Shown one piece after another: positions 7,660 to 16,225 of a stretch of DNA of 64,000 nucleotides; positions within the stretch are counted from its first letter, which is position 1, and every line of letters begins with the position of its first letter. Position numbers and translations under genes: made by a program. Source of the DNA: CAVWNR01 sp963756525 (GTDB taxonomy: Bacteria; Actinomycetota; Actinomycetes; Mycobacteriales; Jatrophihabitantaceae); the NCBI GenBank assembly GCA_963756525.1, contig CAVWNR010000009.1, forward strand, positions 558,001 through 622,000, read 5' to 3'. The notes under the pieces were generated by a model. The model was not told the DNA's origin and did no database searches. It was given only the letters and a program-made list of their open reading frames with translations.

Positions 7660-8687
7660 ACGAGCACCTCGGTGATCGGCAGCGCCGAGTCGGCCGGGAT
7701 GTCCACGCCCGACGGCGCGGCGCCGTGCGCGACGAGCTGTGCGCCGAGGGCAGCGACCATCGCGCCGTTGTCGGTGCACAGCCGCGGCGGCGGCACGCGC
7801 AGCACCAGACCCGCGCCAGCGCAGCGTTCCTGGGCCAGCGCGCGCAGCCGCGAGTTGGCTGCCACCCCGCCGCCGATGAGCAGGTGGCCGACCCCGGACT
7901 CGCGGGCCGCGCGGACCGCCTTTGCGGTGAGCACGTCCACCACCGCCTCTTGGAACGACGCCGCGACGTCCGCTACCGGAACCGGCTCGCCCGCCCGCTG
8001 CCGCGCCTCGACCCAGCGGGCCACGGCCGTCTTCAGCCCGGAGAAGGAGAACGCGTACCCCTCATCGCGCATCCCGCGGGGGAACGCGATCGCGTCCGGG
8101 TCGCCCTCGCGGGCGATCCGGTCGATCGGCGGACCGCCCGGAAACGGCAGCCCGAGCAACCGGGCGACCTTGTCGTACGCCTCGCCGGCGGCATCGTCGA
8201 CCGTGGCGCCGAGCTCGGTGACCTCCTCGCCGCCGACTCGTGGCACCAGCAGCAGCGACGAGTGCCCGCCCGAGACCAGCAACGCCACGCACGGCTCGTC
8301 CAGCGGACCGTTGCCGAGCAGGTCGACGGCCACGTGCGCCGAAAGATGATTGACGCCGTACAGCGGCTTGCCCAGCCCCAGCGCGTACGCCTTGGCGGCC
8401 GCGACTCCGACGAGCAGCGCACCGGCCAGACCCGGCCCGGCGGTGACCGCGACCGCGTCGATGTCGGACGGCTCGACGCGGGCCGTCTCGAACGCGCGGC
8501 GCGTGGTCGGCAGCATCGCCTGCAGATGGGCCCGGCTGGCCACCTCGGGCACGACCCCACCGAAGCGGGCGTGCTCGTGCACGCTGCTCGCGATCGTGTC
8601 GGCCAGCAGCGTCATGCCGCGGACGATGCCCACGCCGGTCTCGTCGCAGGACGTCTCGATGCCCAGCACCAGCGGTTCGTCAGACAT
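7656..8687 (-). CDS. tsaD: tRNA N6-adenosine threonylcarbamoyltransferase TsaD
   Basis: A 343-residue ASKHA-fold enzyme that transfers threonylcarbamoyl to A37 of ANN-reading tRNAs with TsaB and TsaE. The N-terminal LGIETSCDETGVGIV, the metal-binding HLSAHVAVDLL (~113), LVSGGHSSLLLV and the C-terminal GGGVAANSRLR and CTDNGAMVA are conserved. Its start overlaps the end of rimI by 8 nt and its stop overlaps the next small gene. The operon tsaE-methyltransferase-tsaB-rimI-tsaD puts most t6A maturation genes in one transcript. Confidence 0.97.
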   Translation of the reverse strand: MSDEPLVLGIETSCDETGVGIVRGMTLLADTIASSVHEHARFGGVVPEVASRAHLQAMLPTTRRAFETARVEPSDIDAVAVTAGPGLAGALLVGVAAAKAYALGLGKPLYGVNHLSAHVAVDLLGNGPLDEPCVALLVSGGHSSLLLVPRVGGEEVTELGATVDDAAGEAYDKVARLLGLPFPGGPPIDRIAREGDPDAIAFPRGMRDEGYAFSFSGLKTAVARWVEARQRAGEPVPVADVAASFQEAVVDVLTAKAVRAARESGVGHLLIGGGVAANSRLRALAQERCAGAGLVLRVPPPRLCTDNGAMVAALGAQLVAHGAAPSGVDIPADSALPITEVLV

Positions 8688-9162
8688 CGCGTCTCATCAC
8701 CAGGGCGTCTACCCGGCCGTTCTCGTAGTAGCCGCGGCGCACCCCGACCCGCACGAAGCCGTGCCGCTCGTAGAGCGCCCGCGCCGCGAGGTTGTCGACC
8801 CGGACCTCCAGGAAAGCCTGCGCGGCGCCGCTGGTGCGCGCCTGCGCCAGCAGGCCAGCGACGAGTTGCCCGGCAATGCCGCGCCGGCGGGCCGGCGGGA
8901 TGACGCCGACCGTGAGGATCTCCGCCTCGGCGCCGACCACCCGCACGCCGGCCCAGCCCAGCAGGGCGCCCTGCTCGTCGACGGCGGCCAGGTAACGGCG
9001 GGTGCGGGTGTCGGCCAGCTCGTCGCGATACGCCTGCGCCGACCAGGCCTCCGGGCCGAACAGCTCCTGCTCGTAGGCCATCAGGGCGTCGACGTGCCCG
9101 TCGGTCATCGGCACGACCCGGGCCGCCTGCGGCGCCCCGACTTGCGCGCGTCGCCCGGTCAC
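8680..9162 (-). CDS. rimI: Ribosomal-protein-alanine N-acetyltransferase RimI
   Basis: A 160-residue GNAT acetyltransferase. The acetyl-CoA motif is PPARRRGIAGQLVAGLL (~83-99), preceded by EILTVGV and followed by FLEVRVDNLAARALYERHGF. RimI acetylates the N-terminus of S18 in Escherichia coli; actinobacterial homologues lie in the tsa operon and may be broader. GTG 9162 overlaps the tsaB stop (GTGA), which decides the start. Confidence 0.92.
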   Translation of the reverse strand: MTGRRAQVGAPQAARVVPMTDGHVDALMAYEQELFGPEAWSAQAYRDELADTRTRRYLAAVDEQGALLGWAGVRVVGAEAEILTVGVIPPARRRGIAGQLVAGLLAQARTSGAAQAFLEVRVDNLAARALYERHGFVRVGVRRGYYENGRVDALVMRRDV

Positions 9163-9812
9163 GGGGTCACCGCCTTCGGCGCGCCGGGCACCACGGCATC
9201 CGGGCGGCGCAGGTACAGCGGCGTCAGGTGCTCCGCCGGCGCGCCGGCCCGTGCGCGGTCGGCCGCCGCACGCACCAGGGCGGCCGGCGACGGATAGGGG
9301 GCGTCGCGCAGCGGCAGGCCCAGCACCTCGGCGTAGAGCCACGCCCCGAAGCCGGCCATCGCCGCTGCCTCGCCGAGCGGCACGTCCGCGGGCCGCGCGA
9401 CCTCCGGGCCGGCCACCCGTGTCCGGTCCAGGTACCGCGCCCAGTACACCTCCCGCCGCCGGGCGTCGGACGCCACGAGCAACGACCGCTCGTCCACCGC
9501 GCCGGCGATCGCATCCAGCGAGCAGACGCCGTACGTTGGGACGCCCAGCACGTCGCCCAGCACACTGGCCGTCACCAGCCCGACCCGCAGCCCGGTGAAC
9601 GGGCCCGGCCCGACCCCGGCCACGACCGCGGCGAGCTCCGGCAGCGCGACGCCGGCCGAGGCCAGGGCCACGGCGATCGACGGCGCCAACAGCTCGCCGT
9701 GCGCCCGCGCGTCGACCGTGACCTGCTGCGCCAGCACCTCGACGTCGTCGGCGAGCGACGCGACGGCGGCGGTGACCGCGGCCGACGACGTGTCGATGGC
9801 CAGGACGAGCAC
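9159..9812 (-). CDS. tsaB: tRNA threonylcarbamoyladenosine synthase subunit TsaB
   Basis: A 217-residue scaffold/activator partner of TsaD. The ASKHA start VLVLAIDTSSAAVTAAV, the Gly-rich GVGPGPFTGLRVGL (~69) and SDARRREVYWARY are family hallmarks. GTG 9812 places the protein start at the first beta strand; longer readings add an unrelated Arg-rich stretch. It is followed by rimI with a 4-base overlap and preceded 5 bp away by a methyltransferase gene. Confidence 0.94.
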   Translation of the reverse strand: MLVLAIDTSSAAVTAAVASLADDVEVLAQQVTVDARAHGELLAPSIAVALASAGVALPELAAVVAGVGPGPFTGLRVGLVTASVLGDVLGVPTYGVCSLDAIAGAVDERSLLVASDARRREVYWARYLDRTRVAGPEVARPADVPLGEAAAMAGFGAWLYAEVLGLPLRDAPYPSPAALVRAAADRARAGAPAEHLTPLYLRRPDAVVPGAPKAVTP

Positions 9813-9817
9813 GAAGA

Positions 9818-10429
9818 TCAGCGTAGGGGTCGTTGCGCGACGAGCTGGAAGCGGCGGGGACGCCCCTCGGCGGCCGGCTCGTCGCGGAACGCCACCTCGA
9901 CGAGCCCCTCGTCGGCGAACGCGGCGAGCTCGGCGCGGGTAAGCGGCCACGGACGCTGCGGCGCCGGCTCGTCCGGATCGCGGCCGATGCAGCGCAGGAA
10001 CAGCGACCCGCCACAGGCCACCGTGCCGGCGATCGCGCGGATGCCGGCCCGCCGCCGCTCGGCCGGCAGGGACTGCAGCGTGTTGATTTCGACGACCAGG
10101 TCGAACGCCTGCACCCAGCCGTGCGGCAAGGCAAACAGGTCGGCGACCCGGTAGCGCACCGTCGAGGCGGGAAAGCGCTGGTGGCACAGGGCGATCGCCG
10201 TCTGCGCCGCGTCGAAGGCGTCGACGGAGAACCCGCGACTGGCCAGTTCCTCGGCGTCGTCGCCGAGCCCGCAGGCGACCACCAGGGCGCGGCGGCCGAG
10301 CGAGGGCGTCGCGTCCAGCCAGGCAACCAGATCGGGGTTCGGCCCGAGCCGCGCCCACGGAATGCGCGCCAGGTCCGCGCCGGCCGCGAGGTAGATGTCG
10401 TCGAAGTCGGCCAGGTGCGGATCGGTCAC
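9818..10429 (-). CDS. SAM-dependent methyltransferase (TPMT-like, class I)
   Basis: A 203-residue Rossmann methyltransferase. The SAM motif is ALVVACGLGDDAEELASRGF (~50-69), with the acidic post-II segment VDAFDAA and VEINTLQSLP as motif III. The N-terminal layout (short helix, then WARLGPNPDLVAWLD) resembles the thiopurine/thiol methyltransferase branch; the true acceptor is unknown. GTG 10429 overlaps the tsaE stop (GTGA). Insertion between tsaE and tsaB is unusual compared with Mycobacterium, where the two are adjacent. Confidence 0.83.
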   Translation of the reverse strand: MTDPHLADFDDIYLAAGADLARIPWARLGPNPDLVAWLDATPSLGRRALVVACGLGDDAEELASRGFSVDAFDAAQTAIALCHQRFPASTVRYRVADLFALPHGWVQAFDLVVEINTLQSLPAERRRAGIRAIAGTVACGGSLFLRCIGRDPDEPAPQRPWPLTRAELAAFADEGLVEVAFRDEPAAEGRPRRFQLVAQRPLR

Positions 10430-10965
10430 TGGCCGACGCCCCGCACACGCTGCGCCCAGTCGCCACCGTGCGGGATCAGCCGGACGACGCGCTCGTCGCC
10501 GTCGTCGCGGCGGTCGATGCGCACCTCGAGCCGGGCGTCGGTGAGTTGCTCCACCAGGCCGGCACCCCATTCGACGACGACGACCGAGTCGGACACATCC
10601 ACGTCCAGGTCCAGGTCGTCCACCTCGGCCAGCGACCGGAGCCGGTAGGCGTCGACGTGCACGAGCGGCAGCCGACCGCCCCGGTGCACGCGGGCGATGA
10701 CGAACGTGGGCGAGACGACGCGACCCCGCACGCCCAGCCCGTCGCCGATGCCCTGCGCCAGCACGGTCTTGCCGGCGCCGAGCGGGCCGCTGAGCAGCAC
10801 CAGGTCGCCGGCCCGCAGGACCGCCGCCAGCCGTGCGCCGAAGGCCCGCGTCTCGGCAGCGGTGGCGAGCCGGATCGGCACGGTGTCGAACGCCTCGGCG
10901 AACCCCGGCGGACGGGGCGCGATCGGGCCGGCGGGCTTGCCGGGTCCGTGCCGCGGCCCGCTCAC
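10426..10965 (-). CDS. tsaE: tRNA threonylcarbamoyladenosine biosynthesis ATPase TsaE
   Basis: A 179-residue P-loop ATPase needed for catalytic turnover of the TsaBD complex. The Walker A motif is SGPLGAGKTVLAQGI (~59-73); SPTFVIARVH, LVHVDAYRL and VVVVEWGAGL (Walker B-like) follow. About 25 extra Pro/Gly-rich residues precede the conserved core, so the start could lie a little downstream. It heads the operon, with a family 2 palindrome just upstream. Confidence 0.94.
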   Translation of the reverse strand: MSGPRHGPGKPAGPIAPRPPGFAEAFDTVPIRLATAAETRAFGARLAAVLRAGDLVLLSGPLGAGKTVLAQGIGDGLGVRGRVVSPTFVIARVHRGGRLPLVHVDAYRLRSLAEVDDLDLDVDVSDSVVVVEWGAGLVEQLTDARLEVRIDRRDDGDERVVRLIPHGGDWAQRVRGVGQ

Positions 10966-10991
10966 GTGCGCCCCGTCGGTGCTGCTCCATA

Positions 10992-11046
10992 CGTCATGAT
11001 CATGGGTTTCGTGCAGGATTTCTGCCGGAAACCCATGATCACGACG
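10992..11046. repeat. Palindrome family 2 (TGATCATGGGTTTC)
   Basis: Perfect 14-bp arms TGATCATGGGTTTC (10997-11010) and 11028-11041, extended by CGTC/GACG after one mismatch. Inside are a 2x2 internal loop and a GCAG/CTGC stem (11013-11016/11022-11025). It occupies the gap between the hydrolase stop and the tsaE start. A second copy is at 29130-29176. Confidence 0.85.
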
Positions 11047-11059
11047 AGGGTGGGAGGGG

Positions 11060-12145
11060 TCATGCGCGCTTCCGGCGGCGTTTGCGGCTGACGGCGGCGA
11101 GCGCGTCCGCGATCAGCCCGGCCAGCGCGTCGGAGAAGGCGTCCGGGTGTTCCATCAGCGCGACGTGACCGCCACCCGGCACGACGATCAGCTCGGCGCC
11201 GGGGAGTGCCTCGGCCATCTCCCGGCTGTGCGCGACCGGGGTCAGCAGATCCTTGTCGCCGCACATGATCAGCACGTCGATCCCTTCCAGGACGGGCAGC
11301 GCGGCGAGCTTGTCGTGATTCATCAGCGCCGGGAAGAAGTCCGCGATCACCTCGATCCTCGTCGCGGCGATCATCGAGGTGAGGTACTCGACGGTGACCG
11401 GGTCGATGTCGTCGGCGGCGAAGCTCAACCGGCGGGTGATCACCCACGCCAGGTCGGTGCCCATCGCCCGGCCCCGCTCGACGAGGCCGGCCTGGCGGCG
11501 CGCGCCGCGCAGCAGCAGCGGCAGCAACGGCCCCTTCAGCTTGGCGAGCAGCGCGGGCATGCCCAACGTCACCGCGGCGAGCTTGCCGGTCGACGTGGAC
11601 AGCAGCGCGACCCCGCAGATCCGCCGCGGCCCGAACAGCTCCGGGTGCGCGTCGGCCAGCGCCATGATCGTCATGCCGCCCATCGAGTGCCCGACGAGCA
11701 CTACCGGACCGTCCGGGACGAGAACGTCCAGGACGCGCTCGAGGTCGCGGCCGAGCTGGTCGATCGTCGCGCGGTCGGGGTCGCTGCGCCCGGAGCGACC
11801 GTGGCTGCGCTGGTCGAAGAAGATCATCCGCACGCGGTCGCCGAACCCGTCGCGCAGCGCCCGGCGCTGGAAGTGGAACCCACCCAGGTTCAGCGCGAAC
11901 CCGTGCAGGAAGACCACGGTCAGCGCCGCGTCGAGCGGGCCGACCTCCTCGTAGTACAAGAGCACGCCGTCCTCGGCGGTGACCGTGCCGGTGCGGTCGG
12001 CGCGCAGCTGGCCGAACTGCTGCACGTCGGCGGACGCGCCGCGCCGCTGCCTCGCGACCCGGCGATCGACGGCGACGACGGCGGCCGCCGTGGCCAGCCC
12101 GATCGCCCCGCCGACCACGCCGGTGAGGACGCCCTTGCGGCTCAT
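11060..12145 (-). CDS. Alpha/beta-hydrolase, probably membrane-associated
   Basis: A 361-residue hydrolase with an N-terminal hydrophobic segment (residues ~6-28, VLTGVVGGAIGLATAAAVVA) that may anchor it. Catalytic pieces: oxyanion strand VVFLHGFALNLGGFHFQ, nucleophile elbow LVGHSMGGM (~150), acid strand VLIMCGDKDLLTPV (~298) and His in GGGHVALMEHP (~325). Substrate unknown; in many actinobacteria a lipase/esterase-like gene holds this position between alr and tsaE. ATG 12145 overlaps the alr stop (ATGA), so it is coupled to alr. Confidence 0.88.
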   Translation of the reverse strand: MSRKGVLTGVVGGAIGLATAAAVVAVDRRVARQRRGASADVQQFGQLRADRTGTVTAEDGVLLYYEEVGPLDAALTVVFLHGFALNLGGFHFQRRALRDGFGDRVRMIFFDQRSHGRSGRSDPDRATIDQLGRDLERVLDVLVPDGPVVLVGHSMGGMTIMALADAHPELFGPRRICGVALLSTSTGKLAAVTLGMPALLAKLKGPLLPLLLRGARRQAGLVERGRAMGTDLAWVITRRLSFAADDIDPVTVEYLTSMIAATRIEVIADFFPALMNHDKLAALPVLEGIDVLIMCGDKDLLTPVAHSREMAEALPGAELIVVPGGGHVALMEHPDAFSDALAGLIADALAAVSRKRRRKRA

Positions 12146-13257
12146 CCGCGATACACCCGGGGCACCCGCGGCCCGATCCGGGTCACGATCTCGTAGTGGA
12201 TGGTGCCGGCGGCGTCCGCCCAGTCCTGAGCTGTCGGCTCACCGTCGCGCCCCGGCCCGAAGAGCACCGCGACGTCGTCGGTTGCCACGGCATGATCGCC
12301 GACGTCGACGACGAACTGGTCCATGCAGACCCGCCCGCTGACCGTGAACCGGCGCCCGTTGATCGCGACCGGGCCGGTGTTGGTGGCGTGACGGGGAATG
12401 TTATCGGCGTACCCGAGCGGCACCAGCGCGAGGGTCGTCTCGCGTGGCGTCGTGTAGGCGTGCCCGTAGGAGACGCCCTCGCCGGCCCGGACCCGCTTCA
12501 CGCCCGCCAACTGAGCGCGCAGCGTCATCGCGGGGACCAGCCCGAAGTCGCCCAGCTGCGGCACCGGGGAGAGCCCGTAGACGGCGATCCCGGGACGGAC
12601 CAGGTCGAAATGCGCCTCGGGCAGGGTCAGTGCGGCCGCGGAGTTGGCCAGGTGGCGCACCTGCGGGGTGACGCCGGCCCGCTCGGCCACCTCGAGTGCG
12701 GCGCGGAAGTTCGCGATCTGCCGGGCGATCGTGGGATGGCCGGGCTCGTCGGCGTAGGCGAAGTGGCTCCACACGCCGACGACGTCGACCTCGCCGGTGG
12801 CTGCGGCCTTGGCCGCGGCGGCGACCAGGTCGGGCCAGTCGGTGACGTACGCGCCGTTGCGGGACAGCCCGGTGTCGATCTTGAGGTGCACCCGCGCCGG
12901 TCGTCCGGCATCGCGGGCCGCGGCGCAGACCGCCTCGAGCGCCCACCGGGAGTTCACCGACAGGTCGATGCCAGCGTCGAGCGCCCGCCGCACGGTGGGC
13001 GCTTCGTCGGGCGTCCACAGCCAGGCGAGCAGCGGTGCGGTGATGCCGGCGGCCCGCAGGGCCAGCGCCTCATCGATGATCGCGGTGCCGAGCCAGCGCG
13101 CCCCGCCGGCCAGCGCCGCCCGGGCGCAGGGCAGCAGGCCGTGCCCGTACCCGTCGGCTTTCACCACTGCCATGACCTCGGCCGCGGTACCGGCCTTGAG
13201 GCTCCCGACGTTGGCCCGGATGGCGGCCAGGTCGACGACGGCTTCGGCTCGCGGCAC
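12142..13257 (-). CDS. alr: Alanine racemase
   Basis: A 371-residue fold-type III PLP enzyme making D-alanine for peptidoglycan. The PLP lysine lies in AVVKADGYGHGL (~37-45) and the catalytic Tyr in GVSYGHAYTTP (~262); RVCMDQFVVDVG is the conserved C-terminal segment. GTG 13257 gives the family length; the frame extends upstream into the repeat but without family similarity. It lies downstream of nnr, separated by the palindrome at 13276-13324, and is coupled to the hydrolase. Confidence 0.95.
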   Translation of the reverse strand: MPRAEAVVDLAAIRANVGSLKAGTAAEVMAVVKADGYGHGLLPCARAALAGGARWLGTAIIDEALALRAAGITAPLLAWLWTPDEAPTVRRALDAGIDLSVNSRWALEAVCAAARDAGRPARVHLKIDTGLSRNGAYVTDWPDLVAAAAKAAATGEVDVVGVWSHFAYADEPGHPTIARQIANFRAALEVAERAGVTPQVRHLANSAAALTLPEAHFDLVRPGIAVYGLSPVPQLGDFGLVPAMTLRAQLAGVKRVRAGEGVSYGHAYTTPRETTLALVPLGYADNIPRHATNTGPVAINGRRFTVSGRVCMDQFVVDVGDHAVATDDVAVLFGPGRDGEPTAQDWADAAGTIHYEIVTRIGPRVPRVYRG

Positions 13258-13275
13258 GCCGTCCAGTGTGGCAGG

Positions 13276-13324
13276 CGGTTTTGGCAGTTTGGGTATCCTA
13301 TGCGGCCTCAATCTGCCAAAAGCG
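13276..13324. repeat. Palindrome family 3 (TTTTGGCAG), overlapping the nnr 3' end
   Basis: TTTTGGCAG (13279-13287) pairs with CTGCCAAAA (13313-13321); GC/GC pairs extend it outward after one mismatch and a TTGGG/CTCAA-type inner stem lies within. The right arm codes the last residues of Nnr (TLLAD, stop 13308-13310). It shares arms with the copy inside the PfkB gene at 6228-6275. Confidence 0.75.
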
Positions 13325-14732
13325 TGGCGAGCGCCGGGCGCAGGGCGGTCAGCACGTCGACTGCGCTCGGCGGGCCGCCCGCGGCGGCGAGCTGCCCGGC
13401 GACGCCGTGCACGTATGCGCCGACCGCCGCCGCCAGCGGCGTGTCCAGCCCGGCCGCGAGTAGCGAGCCGGTCAGCCCGCTCAACACGTCGCCGCTGCCC
13501 GCGGTGGCCAGCCACGGCGTGCCGGTGCGGTTGACGTATGCGGTGCCGTCCGGCGCGGCGACGACGGTCGCGTTCCCCTTCAGCAGCACGGTGGCGCCCA
13601 GGTCGGCCGCGGCACGGCGGGCGGACGCGATCCGGTCCGCGCCCGGTGGCGACCCGGTGAGCCGCGCGAACTCGCGGTCGTGCGGTGTGACCACCGTCGG
13701 CGCGCGACGGGCGCGCAACAGTTCGGGCGTCCGAGCAAGCAGGGTGATCGCGTCCGCGTCGACGATGACCGGCAGGTCGGTGCCGAGGACGTCGCCGAGC
13801 AGGTCGCGCGCGGTGTCGTCCACGCCCATGCCGGGGCCGACCACCCAGGCCTGCGCCTGCACGTCCTGCGGACGCGCACCAGGGTGGCTCACGACTTCCG
13901 GGTAGCGGGCTCGGATGGTGTCCGGGGCGCCGCCGAGGTAGCGCACCATCCCTGCTCCGCCGTGGATGGCCGACCCGGTCGCCAGCACGCCGGCGCCGGG
14001 GTACTGCGCCGAGCCCGCCACCAGGCCCACCACGCCGCGGGTGTACTTGTCGTCGGCGGCGGTCGGCCGGGGCAGCGCGGCGGCGACGTCGACCGCCTCG
14101 AGCACGTGCACCGTCGCCGGCGGCAGGTCCAGGCCGATGTCAACCAGGCGAAGCTCGCCGGCGAGTTCGGCGCCGGGCCCGCTGACCAGCCCGGGCTTGA
14201 GCGCGCCGAACGTCACGGTCACGTCGGCGCGGACGGCGTGCTCGCCGATCGCTCCCGTGTCGGCGTCCACGCCGGATGGCAGATCGACGGCGACCGTGCG
14301 CCGGTCACGGGCCGCCTTCGCCGCCTGGACCGCCGTGCCGCGCAGCCTGCCGCGTCCGCCGATGCCGACGATGCCGTCGACGACCAGGTCGGCGGCTGCG
14401 ATGACGGCGGCGTCCGCCTCGGACGTGTCCCGCCCGCCGTACCGGCGCAACGCTGCCAGCCCGGCGGCGTGCGCGCGATCCGGCTGCAGCAGCACCGCGT
14501 GCACGCGTGCGCCGGATCGGGCCAGGAACCCGCCCGCGAACAGCGCGTCGCCCCCGTTCGAGCCGCTCCCCACCAGCAGCACCACCCGGGCGCCGTACAC
14601 CCGGTCGAGCAGCCGCCGACACTCGACGGCCAGCGCGCGTGCTGCCCGCTGCATCAGCGTGCCCTCGGGCAGCCGAGCCATCAGCGCCGCCTCGGCCGCC
14701 CGCACCTCGGCGACGGTGTAGACGCCCTGCAC
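13308..14732 (-). CDS. nnr: Bifunctional NAD(P)HX epimerase/dehydratase
   Basis: A 474-residue repair enzyme for hydrated NAD(P)H. The N-terminal YjeF epimerase domain (~1-205) has VLLVGSGSNGGDALFAGGFLA and VDGIVGIGGRGRL; the C-terminal ADP/ATP-dependent dehydratase domain (~220-474) has AWVVGPGMGVDD, VVTPHDREFARLTG, VLLKGNATVVAAPDG and TAGSGDVLSGLTGSLLA. Both domains are complete. It lies between acpS and alr as in many actinobacteria. The last five codons lie in a repeat palindrome. Confidence 0.95.
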   Translation of the reverse strand: MQGVYTVAEVRAAEAALMARLPEGTLMQRAARALAVECRRLLDRVYGARVVLLVGSGSNGGDALFAGGFLARSGARVHAVLLQPDRAHAAGLAALRRYGGRDTSEADAAVIAAADLVVDGIVGIGGRGRLRGTAVQAAKAARDRRTVAVDLPSGVDADTGAIGEHAVRADVTVTFGALKPGLVSGPGAELAGELRLVDIGLDLPPATVHVLEAVDVAAALPRPTAADDKYTRGVVGLVAGSAQYPGAGVLATGSAIHGGAGMVRYLGGAPDTIRARYPEVVSHPGARPQDVQAQAWVVGPGMGVDDTARDLLGDVLGTDLPVIVDADAITLLARTPELLRARRAPTVVTPHDREFARLTGSPPGADRIASARRAAADLGATVLLKGNATVVAAPDGTAYVNRTGTPWLATAGSGDVLSGLTGSLLAAGLDTPLAAAVGAYVHGVAGQLAAAGGPPSAVDVLTALRPALATLLAD

Positions 14733-14780
14733 CGATCCGCTCCTCTCGCCAATCGTTGCGTCGAAGTGGAAGTTGCCGGT

Positions 14781-15149
14781 TCAACCCTCCGCGATCACCG
14801 TCGCGGCCGCGATGCCGCCGTCGTGCGAGAGCGAGACGTGCCAGCAGGCCACGCCGAGCTCCGCCGCGCGGGCCGCGACGGTTCCGCGCACCCGCAGCGC
14901 CGGCCGGCCGAACTCGTCGGTGATCACCTCGGCGTCCGTCCAGAGCATGCCGCCCGGCGCGCCGAGCGCCTTGGCCAGCGCCTCCTTCGCGGCGAACCGG
15001 CCTGCCAGCGACTCCGCCCCCCGCGCTGCACCGCTGGCGGTCACCCGCTCGGCGTCGGTGAACAGGCGGTCGGTCATCCCCGGCGTGCGGACGAGCGCGG
15101 CGGCGAAGCGGGCCACCGGCACGACGTCGATGCCCACTCCGACGATCAC
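14781..15149 (-). CDS. acpS: Holo-[acyl-carrier-protein] synthase
   Basis: A 122-residue 4'-phosphopantetheinyl transferase that activates acyl carrier protein from CoA. The Mg-binding MIVGVGIDVVPVARF (Asp at ~8), the catalytic block SLAGRFAAKEALAKALGAP (~46-64) and HVSLSHDGGIAAATVI are diagnostic. GTG 15149 overlaps the stop of the upstream reductase gene (GTGA). Forty-eight bp separate it from nnr. Confidence 0.95.
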   Translation of the reverse strand: MIVGVGIDVVPVARFAAALVRTPGMTDRLFTDAERVTASGAARGAESLAGRFAAKEALAKALGAPGGMLWTDAEVITDEFGRPALRVRGTVAARAAELGVACWHVSLSHDGGIAAATVIAEG

Positions 15150-16177
15150 GCTGTCGGCGACGCGGTCGGCGAGCCGACGGCGCCCGGCGGCGCGTAGTCG
15201 GAGAGGTGGCCGGGGAACGCCGACACGTCCGGGTTGAGGTAGGCGGCGGCGTTGTTGACGGCGGTGGCCACCTCACCGAACCCGGTCGCGATCAACCGCA
15301 CCTTGCCGTCGTAGTCGACGATGTCGCCCGCCGCGTATACGCCCGGCACCGACGTCGCGCCCTTCGTGTCGACCTTGATGTGCCGCTTGCCGACGAGCTC
15401 GACGCCCCACTCCAGCAGCGGGCCGAGGTTGGCGGTGAAGCCCAGCGCGGCGACGAGCTTGTCGCAGGCCATCGGCCGCACCTCGCCGGCGACGGTGACC
15501 TCGACGTCGCTGACGTCCGGGTCGCCGACCACGCGGCTCACCTGCGCGTCGGTGAGGATGCTGACCGTCGACGCGCGCAGCAGCTGCACCGAGTGCGGAT
15601 GGGCGCGGAACTGCGCCCGGCGGTGCACCAGCGTCACCGACTTGGCGATCGGCTCGAGCATGAGCGCCCAGTCCAACGCGGAGTCGCCGCCTCCGACGAC
15701 GATCACGTTCTGCCCGGTGTAGACGGCCGGGTCGGGAACGAAGTGCACCACCCCGTGCCCGAGGAACTCCTCACCGGCCGGCAGCGGCCGCGGGCTGAAC
15801 GTGCCGATCCCGCCGGTGATCACGATCGCCCGGCAGCCGATGCGTTGCCCGGTGGATGTCGTCACCGCGAACGTGCCGTCGCCGCGTTCCAGGCCCGCCG
15901 CCTGCTCGCCGAGGACGTAGTTCGGCGAGAACGGAGCCGCCTGCGCGACGAGCTGCTCGACCAGCTCGCGGCCGCGGATCGCCGGGAACCCGGCCACGTC
16001 GAAGATCGCCTTCTCCGGGTACATGGCGGTGATCTGCCCGCCCGGCTCCTCCAGCGAGTCCAGCACCGCGGTCGACAGCGTCCGCACACCCGCGTAGTAC
16101 GCGCCGAAGAGCCCGACCGGCCCGGCGCCGACGATGAGCAGGTCCACCGATTCCGCAGGATGCGCCACGCCCTGCAT
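15146..16177 (-). CDS. Ferredoxin-NADP+ reductase, thioredoxin-reductase-like (YumC type)
   Basis: A 343-residue FAD protein with two dinucleotide folds: FAD motif LLIVGAGPVGLFGAYYAG (~14-31) and NADPH motif VIVVGGGDSALDW (~165). The CxxC pair of thioredoxin reductases is absent, as expected for the type 2 ferredoxin-NADP reductases. GGQITAMYPEKAIFDVAGFP and VYAAGDIVDYDGKVRLIATG are typical. ATG 16177 is chosen over a much longer open frame whose upstream part lacks similarity. It is coupled to acpS, an unexpected partner. Confidence 0.9.
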   Translation of the reverse strand: MQGVAHPAESVDLLIVGAGPVGLFGAYYAGVRTLSTAVLDSLEEPGGQITAMYPEKAIFDVAGFPAIRGRELVEQLVAQAAPFSPNYVLGEQAAGLERGDGTFAVTTSTGQRIGCRAIVITGGIGTFSPRPLPAGEEFLGHGVVHFVPDPAVYTGQNVIVVGGGDSALDWALMLEPIAKSVTLVHRRAQFRAHPHSVQLLRASTVSILTDAQVSRVVGDPDVSDVEVTVAGEVRPMACDKLVAALGFTANLGPLLEWGVELVGKRHIKVDTKGATSVPGVYAAGDIVDYDGKVRLIATGFGEVATAVNNAAAYLNPDVSAFPGHLSDYAPPGAVGSPTASPTA

Positions 16178-16225
16178 CTTCCCCGACCCGGCCACGCCCC
16201 GTCGAGCGTGCGGTCTAATGGCGCG